Assembly (NCBI RefSeq): GCF_000317895.1
Contig: NC_019567.1
Span: 3,410,001-3,474,000, forward strand
Origin: Bdellovibrio bacteriovorus str. Tiberius
Lineage (GTDB): Bacteria; Bdellovibrionota; Bdellovibrionia; Bdellovibrionales; Bdellovibrionaceae
DNA: 64,000 bases
Reading direction: 5' to 3'
Shown: piece after piece, positions 26,388 to 35,382 of the stretch
How the letters are laid out: the number at the start of each line of letters is the position of its first letter
How positions within the stretch are numbered: the first letter of the stretch is position 1
The notes under the pieces: generated by a model
Databases searched by the model: none
What the model was told of the DNA's origin: nothing
Seen by the model: the letters and a program-made list of their open reading frames with translations, nothing else
Made by a program: the position numbers and the translations under genes

Positions 26388-27689
26388 ATGAAAACTTTAC
26401 TGTTTTTCCTGATGCTTATTTCTTTTCCTGCTTATTCCCAAACCGCGCTGGTGTTGGGACTGGGTGAACAAAAATCCGTGCCTTTACAGGGACAGGATCG
26501 AGTATGGATTCAAGACCGCGAAATCCTGACCGCCGAAGGCCAGGGTGGCAAACTGAATCTGGTCGGCCGCCGCGAAGGCGTCACCACAGTCAAAGTGGGA
26601 TCGGCCCTTTACAGCGTGCAGGTTTTGCATCCGTCCAAGAAAGATTCTTTTCAGGATCTGACAACTTACCTGAAATCGCGCGTGGGTTTGCGGGCGTCGT
26701 TAAACGAAGGTGATCTTTTAATCGAAGGCCAGTTGTATCGTCTACAGGACTGGATTCATCTGGCGGACTATATGCGCGCGCGAAATCTAAGCTATCAAAT
26801 GCGGGCACGGATGACCGCTTCTTTACAGCAACAAGCTCAGGAACATTTCAGCGACTTGTTTTACAAATCCCATCTGCCGCCCCAGACATTGATCTTTGAA
26901 CCCGCTTTGGAAGTCCGAGTCAGCGGCACCGATCAGACCTTCCGAAAATACAGCAAGCTTCTGACATCCTTCGGAGTCAGCCTGCTAAAGGACGAAACCA
27001 GTTTGGACGTTGCACCGACCATCAAGGTGCAAATCACCGTGGCTGAAATCAAAAAAGACTTTTCCCTGAAGTACGGCCTACGCCCACCCGCGGGTTATTC
27101 CGCGAAGCTTATGCCCGACGGAGTTTGGGAAAGAGATGAACTTCCTTTCAACCTGACCGCCCTTGAAGCTCAAGGCCAGGGTAAAATTCTGGCAAGCCCG
27201 AACATCCTTTGCCGCAGTGGCAAAGAGGCCGAGTTCCTGGCCGGCGGCGAATTCCCGATCAAGATCATGAACTATAAAATGCAGGACATCGTGTGGAAGC
27301 GCTACGGGATCTTACTGCGCGTAAAACCCAAAGCGGACGCCGCCGGACGCATGAGCATCTCGATTGAAACCGAAGTTTCCACCGTCGATGATTCGCGCAA
27401 GGTCGATGACGTGCCGGGAATTTTGACCAACCGGGTTTCCAGTCATTTTGATCTGACCAGACCGCAGACCATTGCGCTGTCCGGCTTATTAAAAAGCGAA
27501 GACGGAAAAAGTTCCGAGGGCCTTCCCCTGCTTTCACGCCTTCCTGTTGTGGGCGCGCTGTTTGCCAGCAAGGACTTCAAAGAAAATCGTTCCGAACTTG
27601 TCATCTTCGTGCGTCCCTCCATTTTACGGGAAGGTGAAGAAAACCCTGCTCCCCAGCACCTAAACACCCTGCAGGGCCGTCGCCTATGA
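26388..27689 (+). CDS. cpaC: Flp pilus outer-membrane secretin, CpaC/RcpA type
   Basis: A 433-residue protein with a signal peptide (cleavage near AYSQT, residue 18). An N-terminal pilus-formation domain (LGLGEQKSVPLQGQDRVW, residues 25-90) precedes a BON-like segment. The secretin domain follows at about 230-415 (LTALEAQGQGKILASPNI, EFLAGGEFPI, LFASKDFKENRSELVIFV). The family forms the ring through which Flp pili cross the outer membrane. Its stop overlaps the start of the CpaF gene by 4 bp. The length is typical of CpaC/RcpA and shorter than type II secretins. Confidence 0.88.
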   Translation: MKTLLFFLMLISFPAYSQTALVLGLGEQKSVPLQGQDRVWIQDREILTAEGQGGKLNLVGRREGVTTVKVGSALYSVQVLHPSKKDSFQDLTTYLKSRVGLRASLNEGDLLIEGQLYRLQDWIHLADYMRARNLSYQMRARMTASLQQQAQEHFSDLFYKSHLPPQTLIFEPALEVRVSGTDQTFRKYSKLLTSFGVSLLKDETSLDVAPTIKVQITVAEIKKDFSLKYGLRPPAGYSAKLMPDGVWERDELPFNLTALEAQGQGKILASPNILCRSGKEAEFLAGGEFPIKIMNYKMQDIVWKRYGILLRVKPKADAAGRMSISIETEVSTVDDSRKVDDVPGILTNRVSSHFDLTRPQTIALSGLLKSEDGKSSEGLPLLSRLPVVGALFASKDFKENRSELVIFVRPSILREGEENPAPQHLNTLQGRRL

Positions 27690-28795
27690 TCAGCGAAGCC
27701 AAACATATCTATGACCGCATTCACGATGACATTCTGAAACTTCCTTTGAATGAGTTTTTACTCAGCTCAGAAGAACAGCACAAATTGCGCTCTCAGCGCA
27801 TTGAGCAAATCCTGGATCTGCACACCGCCTCAGTCACGGCCGAAGCCCGCTTGCGGGTGCAAAATGAAATGCATGCGTGGGGGCCGATTGAAAGCCTGCT
27901 AAACGATGAAAGTATCACAGAGATTCTGATCAACGGGCCTTCCGCGATCTGGCTTGAACGTGCGGGCCATTTGCAAAAGCATCCGGATTATTTTTTCTCT
28001 GACACCAGCTATCGCAATTTCCTGGATCGCCTCAGCCACGCAGCTCATGCCCATATCACCACGGAATTTCCCTGCGCCGACGGACGATTTGGCGACTTTC
28101 GTTTAAGCCTGATTGGCGCAGAACTGACACAGACTCATCCTCACGTGACTTTGCGCCGTCATCCCAAAAACCCGTGGAGCTTTTCCCGATTGGCCGAACA
28201 TCAGTGGTGCCCGCCTGATTGCCTGCCGTTTTTTGAAGACATCGTAAAGCGGCGGAAAAATTTTCTGGTGGTGGGCCCTACCGGCTCTGGCAAAACCTCG
28301 GTGCTGAATTCATTTTTGAATCTGATGCCGGAAAACGAGCGGATGGTCGTCATCGAAGACACATCCGAAATTTCCCTTCCCAACAAAGCCAGCTTAAAAC
28401 TTTTAACCCGCGAAGATCCGCAAGGGGTTTTGCCTTCTGTGGACCAGGCGCAACTGGTGCGAAGGTCACTGCGTCTGCGGCCCGATCGCATGGTCATGGG
28501 TGAAGTGCGTGGCGCAGAGGCCAAGGACTTTTTAATGGCCTTAGCGACAGGTCACAGCGGCAGCTTTGGCACTTTGCATGCGCAGGATGCGGGTCAGGCA
28601 TTGATACGTCTTGAGATGCTGATTCAGATGGGGGCTCCGCAATGGAGTCTTTCCGCCATTCGCAGACTGATTCAAATGTCTTTGGATTATGTGATCGTGG
28701 CTGAAAGAAAGGCCGATGGATCCCGCCGCATGAAAGGCGTCTATCGCATCACTTCATTGGAAGAAACCGGGTTTCTGCTGGAGCAGGAAAAGTAA
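27686..28795 (+). CDS. cpaF: Tad pilus assembly ATPase, CpaF/TadA type
   Basis: A 369-residue hexameric ATPase that powers Flp pilus extension and retraction. An N-terminal segment with WGPIESLLNDESITEILING (about residues 70-90) is characteristic of CpaF. It is followed by Walker A VGPTGSGKTS at about 195, the Asp box VIEDTSEI at about 222, Walker B VMGEVRGAEAKDF at about 270, and the His-box segment GSFGTLHA. It overlaps the secretin gene. TadB/TadC platform genes do not follow, which is unusual for a Tad operon. Confidence 0.92.
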   Translation: MISEAKHIYDRIHDDILKLPLNEFLLSSEEQHKLRSQRIEQILDLHTASVTAEARLRVQNEMHAWGPIESLLNDESITEILINGPSAIWLERAGHLQKHPDYFFSDTSYRNFLDRLSHAAHAHITTEFPCADGRFGDFRLSLIGAELTQTHPHVTLRRHPKNPWSFSRLAEHQWCPPDCLPFFEDIVKRRKNFLVVGPTGSGKTSVLNSFLNLMPENERMVVIEDTSEISLPNKASLKLLTREDPQGVLPSVDQAQLVRRSLRLRPDRMVMGEVRGAEAKDFLMALATGHSGSFGTLHAQDAGQALIRLEMLIQMGAPQWSLSAIRRLIQMSLDYVIVAERKADGSRRMKGVYRITSLEETGFLLEQEK

Positions 28796-28829
28796 AAACC
28801 CGGAAAGCGAGGGGCGCCGTCCGGGTTTT
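28795..28829. terminator. terminator hairpin between convergent cpaF and 148-residue gene
   Basis: AAAACCCGGA and TCCGGGTTTT (10-bp stem) with a 15-nt loop. The plus-strand T-run is short and the minus-strand one is T5, so it may work in both directions. Confidence 0.65.
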
Positions 28830-28834
28830 CAAAT

Positions 28835-29281
28835 TTAAGCTACTACTTTGGTACTATCAGTCTGCGGTTTCAGGGGCGCTTGCTCCTGTGCGCGCAGATC
28901 TTTTTCAACAAAGAACAATCCTTCATTCTCGGTTGCTTTGGTGAAGGTTTCTTCCGACTTCGTCTGGTCGCCTTCGCGTGCCACCGATTTCGGATTATTG
29001 AAGAACTTCTGATTCAGGTCTTCAATCACCTTCAACTTGTTCGTTTCACCCGCCGGTCTTTTATATACGGGAGAGGCCTCCGGCTGCAGTTGTTGTTCAG
29101 GAAGGTTTCCGGTTGCCCGCATTTCTTCCATTTGTTTGCTCAACGTGATGCGATCACCCAGAGAGTTCTTCCCCATCGGTCGCCCCAGGGCCAAAGCTCC
29201 GGGACGGGCTGGCTGGGATGCCGAAGTGTCTATCGCTCGAGTCCTTGCCGTTGCTGGCAGGATTCCGCTGATTTTTTCCAT
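28835..29281 (-). CDS. hypothetical protein, probably mostly disordered
   Basis: A 148-residue protein with GGAGG 6 bp before the ATG. The composition is rich in Thr, Lys, Glu, Gln and Pro, with no signal peptide, no membrane segment and no family I recognise. The central segment NKLKVIEDLNQKFFNN may be helical. The start region CACACACGGAGGTGTG can fold so that GGAGG sits partly in the loop of a 5-bp stem, which could modulate translation. Confidence 0.55.
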   Translation of the reverse strand: MEKISGILPATARTRAIDTSASQPARPGALALGRPMGKNSLGDRITLSKQMEEMRATGNLPEQQLQPEASPVYKRPAGETNKLKVIEDLNQKFFNNPKSVAREGDQTKSEETFTKATENEGLFFVEKDLRAQEQAPLKPQTDSTKVVA

Positions 29282-29388
29282 CTCACACCTCCGTGTGTGT
29301 ATCTATGAAGTCCATCCTGGTCTTCACTTGATAGAAAACGTATCGGAATCGAACGTATAAACTTGAGACGGAATTGGAAGATCTGGAC

Positions 29389-30159
29389 CTAAGACCAGCT
29401 GATAAACTGCCATGGACTTGCCGGGTGCCCCAGCAGCTTTTCACAGATGGCTTTCACGCGAGGATCATCCGACCCTGACCAGAACGTGCGCCCGATCAGG
29501 AAGCTCTGGGAAAAATCCATCCAGTTGGAAAAACGGCCTTCAATTAACGGAGCCAGCTTCAGGATCTCGGACCAGGCCTGAATGTCTGAAAGGTGCCCGG
29601 CCACGAAGCTCAGTCGCACCAGATGAACATAGCGGGAAGCATCCCAGGCCAGGATGCCGGGTTCTTTCAGATATTTATTCGTGCGCTGAACCCACAAAGC
29701 AAGCTTGCTGTAATCTGCGTCGCTCATTTGAAGCTCCTGCCCTTCTTCCAGATCAAAACGGAAGATCTGACGAAACTTTTCCATGGAAACAGCATCAATG
29801 CTGCCATCAGAAGGCAAAGCGGATCTTAGAACATTGAATTTCGTGCGGTGACCCTGCGTGCGGATATTTTCTAAAGTTTTCTGGCAGGTTTCACGGTCAG
29901 CCACGCCCCAGAACTCTTCCAGAATCGCCAGACAATCCAGCTTGATGTCCGGGCCATAGTTCATATCCAGGCGGAAGAAATACTCACCGATTTCATCCAT
30001 GACCTGTTCGCGGATTTCGGGCGAAAGCTCTTTGCCTTCTTCCAAATCAGACCCGACAACTTGAAACAGCTCATCAAGAACTTGATTTTCCTCGATAAAC
30101 GGCGCACCCAAAGACATCAATTTTTTTTCAAGATCTGTTTCTGGCAAAATGCGCTGCAT
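29389..30159 (-). CDS. DUF1266 domain protein
   Basis: The ATG at 30159 has AAAGGGG 6 bp upstream; a GTG at 30174 is also in frame. The product is 256 residues. The C-terminal half contains ILAWDASRYVHLVRLSFVAG followed by a Trp-rich section (IQAWSEILKLA, FSQSFLIGRTFWSG), the signature of DUF1266. Family members are cytoplasmic and have no established role; some sit in polymorphic-toxin or type VI neighbourhoods, which is not the case here. The N-terminal half is acidic and helical. Confidence 0.75.
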   Translation of the reverse strand: MQRILPETDLEKKLMSLGAPFIEENQVLDELFQVVGSDLEEGKELSPEIREQVMDEIGEYFFRLDMNYGPDIKLDCLAILEEFWGVADRETCQKTLENIRTQGHRTKFNVLRSALPSDGSIDAVSMEKFRQIFRFDLEEGQELQMSDADYSKLALWVQRTNKYLKEPGILAWDASRYVHLVRLSFVAGHLSDIQAWSEILKLAPLIEGRFSNWMDFSQSFLIGRTFWSGSDDPRVKAICEKLLGHPASPWQFISWS

Positions 30160-30232
30160 GGAAACCCCTTTCACCGGCCTTCCTCAATTCAAATACGTTT
30201 CAATTGCTTTTTCAATGTGTTAGTTTCTTCGC

Positions 30233-30895
30233 ATGTTAAAGAAGCTCCTGCTTGCCGCTGCGGCATTATTTTTTATTCTTGCTGGCTCTTTGATGTTGTT
30301 GATGGGTTACGTCTTCAATAACCCCGGAACTGTCTTTAACGCCTTCAATTCCGTCGCGGACCGTTTTCTGCAAGGTCAGACTCATGAAGAAAACGAGGAA
30401 TTTTTCCTGCAGGGTATGGACGAGATTTTGATCTCTTCCCGCCGTGTGGATGTTGAACTGCGCACCTACAATGGCAGCACCCTGAAAGTGCGCCTGTCCG
30501 GCAAAGTGCCCCGCTTTGAAGAAGGCCGCTACATCCTGCAAACCGCCGAAAAAACCCGCCTGCATCTTGAATTTCAGGAACCACTGGCCAGCCATTGGAT
30601 TCAGATGAACGTGAACGGTCAGGAACTGAGCAAGACCACCGACTCGCACCTAAAAGCTGAAGTTTACGTACCCGAGACTTTCAAAAAACAGATTCGCATT
30701 GAAACTCGCGAAGGACATGTGACCCTGCGCCTGCCACCAGCGGCACTATACGAACTGGATCTGCAATCGGTGTCTGGCCCCATTGATAATTCTTTGAAGC
30801 AGGAACCGGTGGCCGGGGTTGAGTCGGCAGAAGTCGGTCGCATTCAGGTGCAGACGATCGAAGGCCCGATCACTGTTGAATCCGCACTGGAATAA
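30233..30895 (+). CDS. membrane-anchored DUF4097-like beta-helix protein
   Basis: A 220-residue protein with an N-terminal membrane anchor or uncleaved signal (LLLAAAALFFILAGSLMLLMG). From about residue 60 the protein is a run of short beta strands (ISSRRVDVELRTYNGSTLKV, IRIETREGHVTLRLP, IQVQTIEGPITVE) like the DUF4097/putative adhesin family, a parallel beta-helix type fold. The role is unknown; a periplasmic location is likely. It is a single-gene unit with a strong terminator. Confidence 0.65.
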   Translation: MLKKLLLAAAALFFILAGSLMLLMGYVFNNPGTVFNAFNSVADRFLQGQTHEENEEFFLQGMDEILISSRRVDVELRTYNGSTLKVRLSGKVPRFEEGRYILQTAEKTRLHLEFQEPLASHWIQMNVNGQELSKTTDSHLKAEVYVPETFKKQIRIETREGHVTLRLPPAALYELDLQSVSGPIDNSLKQEPVAGVESAEVGRIQVQTIEGPITVESALE

Positions 30896-30916
30896 ATTGA
30901 AATCATTTTAGAAATA

Positions 30917-30954
30917 AAAAAAGCCCGGAATGTTTCCATCCCGGGCTTTTTTGT
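30917..30954. terminator. bidirectional Rho-independent terminator
   Basis: AAAAAAGCCCGG...CCGGGCTTTTTT between the convergent DUF4097-like gene and aspS. Confidence 0.92.
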
Positions 30955-30964
30955 TTTTTATCTT

Positions 30965-32779
30965 TTAGCTCTTCTTCAGATCTTCCAGATGCTTTTCAGC
31001 CAGTGTGCTTAGACGAACACCGACTTCCGCCAGCTGATCGCGGTTCACCTCGCTTGGGCAGTCAGACATCAAGTCTGTTGCCTTCGCAGTTTTCGGGAAC
31101 GCAATCACTTCACGGATCGCATCTGTTTCACACAGAAGCATCACAAGACGGTCCATACCCCAGGCGATACCACCGTGCGGAGGAGTTCCGTATTTCAAAG
31201 CCTCCAGGAAGAAGCCGAACTTGTGTTGGGTTTCCTCTTCGCTCATGCCCAACAGACGGAACATCGCCTGCTGAATTTCGTTGCGATAGATACGGATACT
31301 TCCGCCACCCATTTCGTAACCGTTGCACACAAGGTCGTAGGCTTTCGCCAGCATCTTGCCGTAAGCAGCTTCATTGTTATTAACCAGATCCTGCGCGAAC
31401 TCATCCTTTGGAGATGTGAACGGATGGTGACGAGCCACCCAGCGCTTTTCGTCCGGAGAGTACTCAAGCAATGGGAAGTCCACCACCCAAAGGAATTTGT
31501 ATTTGCTGTTGTCGATCAGATTCAACTCACGGCCCAGGTGCAAACGCAACGTGGACAATGCCGCACAAGCGGTGTCGTAATCATCCGCAACAACCAAAGC
31601 ACAGTCACCGGCTTCACCGCCGCAGGCTTTGAACATTTCAGCCAGTTTTTCAGGGCTGAAGAATTTGGAAACAGAAGAAGACAGCGTGCCGTCCGCTTCT
31701 AATTTGATCCACACAAGACCTTTTGCGCCCGCGCGTTTCGCCATGTCAGTCAGTTTATCCAGCTGACCACGGGAATAGCTGCCGCCTTTCGGAGCTGCGA
31801 TACCACGAACGATCCCGCCACGAGCCAGAACATCGTCAAAGACCTTAAAACCTGAACCCGTCACGATGGATTTAAGATCCTTGATCTCAACCCCGAAACG
31901 CGTGTCCGGTTTATCGATACCGTATCTGTCCATCGCTTCCTGGTAAGTCATGCGCGGGATTGCGCCCACGTCGATGCCCTTGATCTCTTTCCAGATCGTG
32001 CGCAGAAGCTTTTCGTTCATCTCCATGATGTCTTCCTGATCGATGTAGGACATTTCCATATCGATCTGGGAGAATTCCGGCTGACGGTCTGCACGCAAAT
32101 CTTCGTCACGGAAGCAGCGGGCGATCTGGAAGTATCTGTCGTAACCGGAGATCATCAAAAGCTGCTTCAACGTCTGCGGAGACTGAGGCAGCGCATAGAA
32201 ATGACCCGGATTGACACGGGAAGGAACAAGATAGTCACGCGCGCCTTCCGGAGTGGACTTGTAAAGAATCGGAGTTTCAACTTCCAGAAAACCGTTGTCC
32301 GAAAGGAAACGACGAACCAGCTGGGCTACTTTATGACGAGTGATCAGATGGCTGGACAGACGCGAGCTGCGCAGATCCAGGTAACGGTATTTCAAACGCA
32401 GCATTTCGTTCACATTCGTGTCGCTGACCTGGAATGGCGGGACCGCGGATTCATTCAGAATTTCGCAGCGGATCGCTTCAACTTCAACTTCACCGGTTTT
32501 GATTTTCGCATTCTTCATGCCGTCTGGACGTGCACGAACCACACCCTCAACCGCCAGAACAAATTCACCGCGCAGATTTTTTGAGGAAGCGGTCTCGGCT
32601 TTATTTGGATCCAAAACAACCTGAACGATGCCTTCACGGTCGCGCAAATCGATGAATACCAAGCTGCCATGGTCACGTCGCACATCGACCCAACCCATCA
32701 ATACAACTTTTTGACCTGCCTGGGAAACGCCCAGACTTCCGCAATAATGTGTTCTTTTTAGCTCTTTAACAAACTTCAT
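30965..32779 (-). CDS. aspS: aspartyl-tRNA synthetase
   Basis: A 604-residue class IIb synthetase that charges tRNA-Asp, and tRNA-Asn if non-discriminating. The ATG at 32779 ([14 protein letters not shown]) is the family start; the frame runs 41 codons further upstream without homology. An OB-fold anticodon domain ([20 protein letters not shown]) is followed by motif 1, motif 2 ([18 protein letters not shown]), the bacterial GAD insertion at about residues 310-430, and motif 3 ([13 protein letters not shown]). The length and GAD domain mark it as the bacterial type. Whether it is discriminating cannot be decided here. Confidence 0.97.
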   Translation of the reverse strand: MKFVKELKRTHYCGSLGVSQAGQKVVLMGWVDVRRDHGSLVFIDLRDREGIVQVVLDPNKAETASSKNLRGEFVLAVEGVVRARPDGMKNAKIKTGEVEVEAIRCEILNESAVPPFQVSDTNVNEMLRLKYRYLDLRSSRLSSHLITRHKVAQLVRRFLSDNGFLEVETPILYKSTPEGARDYLVPSRVNPGHFYALPQSPQTLKQLLMISGYDRYFQIARCFRDEDLRADRQPEFSQIDMEMSYIDQEDIMEMNEKLLRTIWKEIKGIDVGAIPRMTYQEAMDRYGIDKPDTRFGVEIKDLKSIVTGSGFKVFDDVLARGGIVRGIAAPKGGSYSRGQLDKLTDMAKRAGAKGLVWIKLEADGTLSSSVSKFFSPEKLAEMFKACGGEAGDCALVVADDYDTACAALSTLRLHLGRELNLIDNSKYKFLWVVDFPLLEYSPDEKRWVARHHPFTSPKDEFAQDLVNNNEAAYGKMLAKAYDLVCNGYEMGGGSIRIYRNEIQQAMFRLLGMSEEETQHKFGFFLEALKYGTPPHGGIAWGMDRLVMLLCETDAIREVIAFPKTAKATDLMSDCPSEVNRDQLAEVGVRLSTLAEKHLEDLKKS

Positions 32780-32953
32780 ATGTCTACCTTGTTCGTGGGC
32801 CCCAGATTTACATATTGTGCCATTGCAGTCAAAAACCATATTCTTATACTCTCCATAACAGAACCTTAAGAGAGTCCCCCAGACCCAGCCATTCTGCTTC
32901 ATTTACCAAGCATTTCCCCCTATAATTTCAAAACAGAAATAAGGAGATATCCG

Positions 32954-33259
32954 ATGCCTAAGTTTACGATTGATCACTCTAGTAGCCATTCCGCGGAAGA
33001 AGCCTACAAGAAGATCAAAGAATTCCTCTCGAATGATCAGGATATTCGACGCTTTGACCCAAAAATTCAGTGCTCTTTTGATGACGGCACCAAGTGCGCC
33101 AACCTCAAGGGATCCCAGTTTAAAGCGGATATGACCGTGGCTACGGCTGGCGCAGGGAGCAAAGTCTCTGTCACCGTGGATCTGCCATTGATGCTGACCC
33201 CCTTCAAAGGTAAAGTCACCGAGACTCTGCAAAGGAAACTGGCTAAATACCTTGGCTAG
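32954..33259 (+). CDS. polyhydroxyalkanoic-acid system family protein (PHA_gran_rgn type)
   Basis: A 101-residue protein with AAGGAGATATCCG before the ATG. It has a compact alpha/beta pattern (SSSHSAEEAYKKIKEFLS, VSVTVDLPLMLTPFKGKVTE) and ends in KYLG. This matches the small PHA_gran_rgn family, named for genes near PHA granule loci but without a proven biochemical role. No PHA synthase or phasin is seen nearby. It ends 8 bp before rpoH and is probably co-transcribed with it. Confidence 0.7.
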   Translation: MPKFTIDHSSSHSAEEAYKKIKEFLSNDQDIRRFDPKIQCSFDDGTKCANLKGSQFKADMTVATAGAGSKVSVTVDLPLMLTPFKGKVTETLQRKLAKYLG

Positions 33260-33267
33260 TTGAGCTT

Positions 33268-34389
33268 ATGGCGAAAACGAAAGCAAAAAGCCCCTCCACC
33301 CCTAAGACCAAGTCCCCGTCCAAGACGGCTTCTGCCAAGAAGCCCGCGGGCAAGGCTGCGTCTGGGAAGAACACAAAGCCCGCCCCCACTGAATCAAAAA
33401 CAGTTGTGGCCGAGCTGGTGGAAGACGCTCACAGCGACGAACTTCGCTCGCATGAAGAGGCCGAAAAAGCCTACGCCGTCCCAAGTGTCGAGGACGACCT
33501 TCCTGAAGTGGAGGAAGACACCAAAACTCTTGCTGTCGCCGACACCTCCAAGGCCATTACTTCCGCTGATCCTTTGGTGATGTATCTGAACGAGATCCGT
33601 CGCTACAAAGTTCTGACCCGCGAAGAAGAAATGGCCCTGGCCAAAAAATACTTTGAAAGCAAAGACCCTGAAGCGGCCCAGGCCCTGGTGAAAGCCAACC
33701 TGCGTTTCGTGGTGAAAGTCGCTGCTGAATATTCCAAATTCGGTTCAAAAATGATCGACTTGATCCAAGAGGGCAACGTCGGTCTGATGCACGCCGTGCG
33801 CGAGTTCAACCCGTACAAAGGCGCCCGTCTGATCACCTATGCGGTGTGGTGGATTCGCGGTTATATCCAGGAATTCCTGATGCGTCAGTATTCTTTGGTG
33901 CGCATCGGAACCACTCAGAACCAGCGCAAACTGTTCTATCAGCTGCAAAAAGAAAAAGAAGCACTGGATGCCATGGGCATTGAACCCAATATCGGATTGA
34001 TCAGCAGCCGCCTGGGTATTCCCGAAGACGAAGTGCGCGACATGACCATGCGTATGTCCGGTCGCGATGTCAGTCTGGATCGTCCGGTGGACGATGATTC
34101 CGGCACCACTCTGGGGGATTTGCAGCGCGGTCCTTCCGACCAGCCACTGGATGAAGCCATGGCCCACAGTGAACAGCTGGAAATTCTGAAACAAAAGATT
34201 GAAGAAATCCGTCCGGAACTTTCTGAGCGGGAAAAGATCATTCTGGATGAACGTATTCTGAATGACGATCCGCTGACCCTGCAGGAGATCGGCGAAAAGC
34301 ACGGCATCACCCGCGAGGCCGTCCGTCAGATGGAGGCCCGCCTGATGAAAAAAATCAAAGCCAAGATGGAAGAAGACGCCTCAGAGTAG
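33268..34389 (+). CDS. rpoH: heat-shock sigma factor RpoH (sigma-32) with long N-terminal extension
   Basis: A 373-residue sigma-70 family protein. Region 2 contains the core-binding and -10 recognition part (KANLRFVVKVAAEY, YAVWWIRGYIQEFLM). The RpoH box (NQRKLFYQLQKEKEAL) after region 2 distinguishes RpoH from other sigma factors. Region 4.2 (LTLQEIGEKHGITREAVRQME) binds the -35 element. About 100 residues precede region 1.2/2, rich in Lys, Ala, Ser, Pro and then acidic; Escherichia RpoH (about 284 residues) lacks this. The 3' end forms part of a terminator hairpin. Confidence 0.9.
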   Translation: MAKTKAKSPSTPKTKSPSKTASAKKPAGKAASGKNTKPAPTESKTVVAELVEDAHSDELRSHEEAEKAYAVPSVEDDLPEVEEDTKTLAVADTSKAITSADPLVMYLNEIRRYKVLTREEEMALAKKYFESKDPEAAQALVKANLRFVVKVAAEYSKFGSKMIDLIQEGNVGLMHAVREFNPYKGARLITYAVWWIRGYIQEFLMRQYSLVRIGTTQNQRKLFYQLQKEKEALDAMGIEPNIGLISSRLGIPEDEVRDMTMRMSGRDVSLDRPVDDDSGTTLGDLQRGPSDQPLDEAMAHSEQLEILKQKIEEIRPELSEREKIILDERILNDDPLTLQEIGEKHGITREAVRQMEARLMKKIKAKMEEDASE

Positions 34390-34404
34390 GCGTCTTTGTC
34401 TTTT
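34372..34404 (+). terminator. terminator overlapping the rpoH stop codon
   Basis: AAGACGCC (34373-34380), 8-nt loop, GGCGTCTT (34389-34396), then TGTCTTTT. The stem covers the last codons and the stop. Confidence 0.65.
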
Positions 34405-34834
34405 AGTAGTTCAAGACACCGCGCCCACGCAAATTCAGTACGACGTCTTCCTGAGGAGTCAGCTCAATTTCCAGTTCCGCGCGATGCTGTCCCAAACGAC
34501 GAGGTTCAAAGAACACACGAATACGGCACTGCTGGCCTCTGAAAAGAATCTGAGGGCAGTTTTCAGCGTAATCAAAAGAATTGTCGCCGCTCATATCAAA
34601 ATCATTAATGTACATGGGAAGTCCGCTGTTGTTGCGCAGATAAAATGTTGCCCGTTTATCCTGGAACAAACGTGTGCGCCCGAAATTGTAATAGTAATCC
34701 CGGTCCAGCGTTGTCGTGTCGTCCGTCACATTGATCACGTACACTTCATTGATATCGCTTTCGTTGAAATCCTCGTATGCCAAAACGGGTGAAGCGAGGA
34801 GTAGACCCAGAAAAAGACCTGTTAAGATTTTCAT
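34403..34834 (-). CDS. secreted protein with ASPM/SPD-2/Hydin-like domain
   Basis: The ATG at 34834 has AAGGAGG 5 bp upstream. The product is 143 residues with a signal peptide (LTGLFLGLLLASPVLA, cleavage near residue 20). The mature protein is one immunoglobulin-like beta domain (ATFYLRNNSGLPMYINDFDM, CPQILFRGQQCRIRVFFEPR, VLNLRGRGVLNY) of the choice-of-anchor-D/ASH type. It has two Cys, likely paired. Such domains are usually periplasmic or surface-exposed; partner unknown. Confidence 0.75.
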   Translation of the reverse strand: MKILTGLFLGLLLASPVLAYEDFNESDINEVYVINVTDDTTTLDRDYYYNFGRTRLFQDKRATFYLRNNSGLPMYINDFDMSGDNSFDYAENCPQILFRGQQCRIRVFFEPRRLGQHRAELEIELTPQEDVVLNLRGRGVLNY

Positions 34835-35004
34835 AAGCACCTCCTTAAAATCCATTTCATTCCCATCGCGATGATGGCGCAAAATGAATTTCTTCGATGG
34901 TGGGAATTTCATAGAAGGGCGCGTCTGCTGTCATTAACCACAGGTCATCCCGCCCCGCTTGAACGGGCACTTTGCCCCGATTAATGAACTGTTGGAAGGG
35001 AAAA

Positions 35005-35040
35005 TAAAAAAGGGACCTTCCGTTTTAAGGAAGGCCCCTT
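35005..35040 (-). terminator. Rho-independent terminator of the 54-residue gene
   Basis: Minus strand: AAGGGGCCTTCC, 7-nt loop, GGAAGGTCCCTT, T5-6. A 12-pair stem with one G-U. Confidence 0.9.
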
Positions 35041-35066
35041 CTCGCTCGAAGACAAAAGGAGAACGG

Positions 35067-35231
35067 CTATCTGCTGTTTCTTCTGTCGGATCTATCTTGT
35101 TGAGGTCTTTGGGATGTTTGAGAACCTCTCTCGGAAGAACGCTCTCTCTCCAAACGGCTGCTTTCTTCTCTTTGAGATCTGTCTTTGTTCAAATCACCCT
35201 GTTGTGGCCTGTTTGTTCTTTCTGTTCCCAC
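35067..35231 (-). CDS. 54-residue Arg/Ser/Gln/Glu-rich protein
   Basis: A GTG start at 35231 has AAGGAGG 5 bp upstream; the ATG at 35264 lies above that ribosome-binding site and is not favoured. The product has almost no hydrophobic residues (RTNRPQQGDLNKDRSQREES, then further Arg/Ser/Glu/Gln to the end) and is surely disordered. It has no signal peptide. A palindrome 22 bp upstream, a perfect ribosome-binding site and a strong terminator make it a complete transcription unit. No family recognised; RNA or nucleic-acid association is a guess from the Arg content. It lies between rpoH and fliA. Confidence 0.6.
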   Translation of the reverse strand: MGTERTNRPQQGDLNKDRSQREESSRLERERSSERGSQTSQRPQQDRSDRRNSR

Positions 35232-35252
35232 GGTTTCCTCCTTGTGGTTTTC

Positions 35253-35270
35253 ATAAGCATTCATGCTTAT
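35253..35270. promoter_or_regulatory. perfect palindrome (operator-like) upstream of the 54-residue gene
   Basis: ATAAGCAT-TC-ATGCTTAT: 8-bp arms with a 2-bp centre. It lies 22 bp before the GTG start. Confidence 0.55.
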
Positions 35271-35319
35271 AAAGAACCCTTAAGCAAAGACCCTGCCACT
35301 TTGTGATATGCCCGATAAC

Positions 35320-35351
35320 AAAAAACTCCCGGGATTTCTCTCCGGGAGTCT
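35320..35351 (-). terminator. Rho-independent terminator at the end of the flagellar operon
   Basis: Minus strand: GACTCCCGG, loop, CCCGGGAGT, T6. It follows the fliA stop by about 30 bp. Confidence 0.9.
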
Positions 35352-35382
35352 CAAATTTTTTCTTATTCTCGTTTGCTGACTA

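Noticed and set aside
35311-35319. GCCCGATAA on the plus strand resembling a sigma-28 -10 box
   Set aside because: No TAAA at the proper spacing, and no plus-strand gene follows.
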